From: Planctomycetia bacterium
Lineage (GTDB): Bacteria; Planctomycetota; UBA11346
Assembly: GCA_005801395.1 (NCBI GenBank)
Contig: SYDV01000277.1
Coordinates: forward strand, 1-6,529
Length of the DNA: 6,529 nucleotides
Direction: 5' to 3'
The notes under the pieces were generated by a model. That model saw only the letters and a list, made by a program, of their open reading frames with translations. It was not told the DNA's origin and did no database searches. The translations under genes and the position numbers were made by a program. Below, piece after piece: positions 5,327 through 6,529 of this stretch (its first letter is position 1; each line of letters begins with the position of its first letter).

Positions 5327-6529
5327 ATCGCCATTATCACCATCATCGTTTTGAGCTGTTTTTCACCCAGCGTTTTCGCCGCCAATGAAGCGAGCAAGCC
5401 ACCGAATGTTGTGGTGATTATTTCCGATGATCACCGCTGGACCGATTATGGTTTTATGGGACACCCGCAAATTCAGACGCCACATATTGATCGATTAGCT
5501 AAAGAAGGACTGACATTTGGTCGTGGCTACGTGCCATCGAGTTTATGTTGCCCTAGTTTAGCTTCCATTATTTCGGGGATGTATCCGCATCAACACAAGG
5601 TCACCAGTAATGACCCTTCACCAGTTCCTGGGCAAACAAAAGAACAATGGTTTGAAGCTGGGCGCCAGATAATGAATCAACATATGGCGGCAGTTCCAAC
5701 CTTACCACGGATATTAGGCGAACGTGGTTACCTCAGCCTGCAAACTGGTAAATGGTGGCAGGGACATTTCAGCAATGGTGGTTTCACCCATGGCATGACG
5801 AAAGGCGGTCGCCATGGCGATGTCGGATTAGATATCGGTCGTAAATCGATGCAGCCAATCACCGACTTTATTGGCGAAGCAAAAGCCGCGGACAAACCAT
5901 TTCTCGTTTGGTATGCGCCGCTTATGCCGCATGACCCACATACACCGCCAGAACGCTTGTTTAATAAATATAAGGATAAAAATCCGTCGCCACATGTCGC
6001 ACGCTATTGGGCGATGATTGAATGGTTTGATGAGACCATCGGCGATTTGCGTTCGACCTTAGAAAAGCAAGGAGTCGCAGATAACACGATCATCGTTTAT
6101 GTGGCGGATAACGGCTGGATTCAAAATGCGGAAACGACAAAATACGCGCCAAAATCAAAGCAGTCTCAATATGACGGTGGCGTGCGTACGCCCATCATCG
6201 TGCATTGGCCCAAACAGATCGCTCCACGGATGGCCTCTGAGTTAGCTCAATCGATTGATCTTTATCCGACGCTAATGAAAGCCGTTGGAATTCCTATCGC
6301 CGCAAATCTCCCAGGTATTGTATTAACCGATGAAGCAGCCGTAAAAGCACGTACGACGATTTATGGTGAATGTTTTACTCATAATTCCCAAGACTTACAG
6401 GTGCCGTCAAAGAGTCTGCGTTGGCGATGGATAATTGATGGGAATATGAAATTAATTGTTCCTGATAAAACCAATCAACCGAACGATGTCGTTGAGTTTT
6501 ACGATCTCACCGCGGATCAATTTGAAGAG
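5297..6529 (+). CDS. Secreted sulfatase-fold hydrolase with altered active site (3' end outside window)
   Basis: The frame is open for 411 codons to the window edge. Numbering is from ATG 5297; ATG 5315 is equally possible. A signal peptide ends near SVFA-A (25-29). The alkaline phosphatase/sulfatase fold is clear: metal ligands D44-D45, TPHIDRLAKEG (61-71), H212 in MPHDPH, D271-N272 in ADNG, and K288 in a KQSQYDGGVRTP stretch. Two conserved positions differ. The formylglycine motif reads C84-C-P-S-L88, with Leu for the usual Arg, and GKWHLG reads GKWWQG, with Trp154 for His. It may therefore be a member of a diverged subfamily with unusual maturation, or a hydrolase for another ester. The last visible residues (VEFYDLTADQFEE) match the usual C-terminal motif, so probably only a few dozen residues are missing. 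It is divergent from the arylsulfatase and may be co-regulated with it. Confidence 0.87.
   Translation, partial: MSRGKTMQKHIAIITIIVLSCFSPSVFAANEASKPPNVVVIISDDHRWTDYGFMGHPQIQTPHIDRLAKEGLTFGRGYVPSSLCCPSLASIISGMYPHQHKVTSNDPSPVPGQTKEQWFEAGRQIMNQHMAAVPTLPRILGERGYLSLQTGKWWQGHFSNGGFTHGMTKGGRHGDVGLDIGRKSMQPITDFIGEAKAADKPFLVWYAPLMPHDPHTPPERLFNKYKDKNPSPHVARYWAMIEWFDETIGDLRSTLEKQGVADNTIIVYVADNGWIQNAETTKYAPKSKQSQYDGGVRTPIIVHWPKQIAPRMASELAQSIDLYPTLMKAVGIPIAANLPGIVLTDEAAVKARTTIYGECFTHNSQDLQVPSKSLRWRWIIDGNMKLIVPDKTNQPNDVVEFYDLTADQFEE

Noticed and set aside
5351..5359. Lipobox-like V-L-S-C in the signal peptide of the second sulfatase
   Set aside because: Leu directly before Ser-Cys is atypical, and a clear signal peptidase I site (VFA-A) follows a few residues later.
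1..6529. CRISPR array, tRNA/rRNA genes, insertion sequences, integration sites
   Set aside because: I saw no regularly spaced direct repeats, no tRNA-like cloverleaf ends, no transposase-like reading frames and no terminal inverted repeats bounding a segment.

Overview
The window holds four protein-coding genes arranged as two divergent pairs that meet tail to tail in the middle. From left to right they are: a class B penicillin-binding protein of PBP2 type on the minus strand, cut by the left edge; an MFS transporter of the anion:cation symporter (ACS) type on the plus strand; a complete secreted arylsulfatase on the minus strand; and a second secreted sulfatase-fold protein on the plus strand, cut by the right edge. 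I see no rRNA, tRNA, CRISPR array, insertion sequence or phage gene.

Organism: base composition looks moderate (by eye, slightly under half G+C). Clustered secreted sulfatases of the one-Cys formylglycine type next to a sugar-acid-type MFS carrier is typical of polysaccharide-degrading bacteria of the PVC group (Verrucomicrobiota, Lentisphaerota, Kiritimatiellota, Planctomycetota), and also of some Bacteroidota. The PBP2-like gene shows a cell that builds peptidoglycan with a class B transpeptidase. I lean to a PVC bacterium, but this is inference and no marker gene is present.

Layout. 1-2075 (-): PBP2-like gene with an N-terminal region some 300 residues longer than in E. coli PBP2. The extra part seems to contain repeated two-helix modules. 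2076-2264: divergent promoter region with three inverted repeats, one of them overlapping the ribosome-binding region of the transporter. 2265-3677 (+): ACS-family MFS carrier. 3660-3688: a strong intrinsic terminator for the opposing sulfatase, lying inside the last codons of the transporter with its stop codon as the loop. 3718-5115 (-): arylsulfatase A-like enzyme with an intact active site. 5116-5296: second divergent promoter region, containing a short protein-like minus-strand reading frame. 5297-6529 (+): sulfatase-fold protein in which two normally invariant active-site residues are changed.

Working together (inference): the arylsulfatase removes sulfate esters from an extracellular or periplasmic sulfated glycan. 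The ACS carrier could import an acidic monosaccharide released from it. The second sulfatase-like protein either acts on another ester or has moved away from standard formylglycine chemistry. The PBP2 gene looks like an unrelated housekeeping neighbour. The points most worth following are the enlarged PBP2 pedestal and the altered active site of the second sulfatase.
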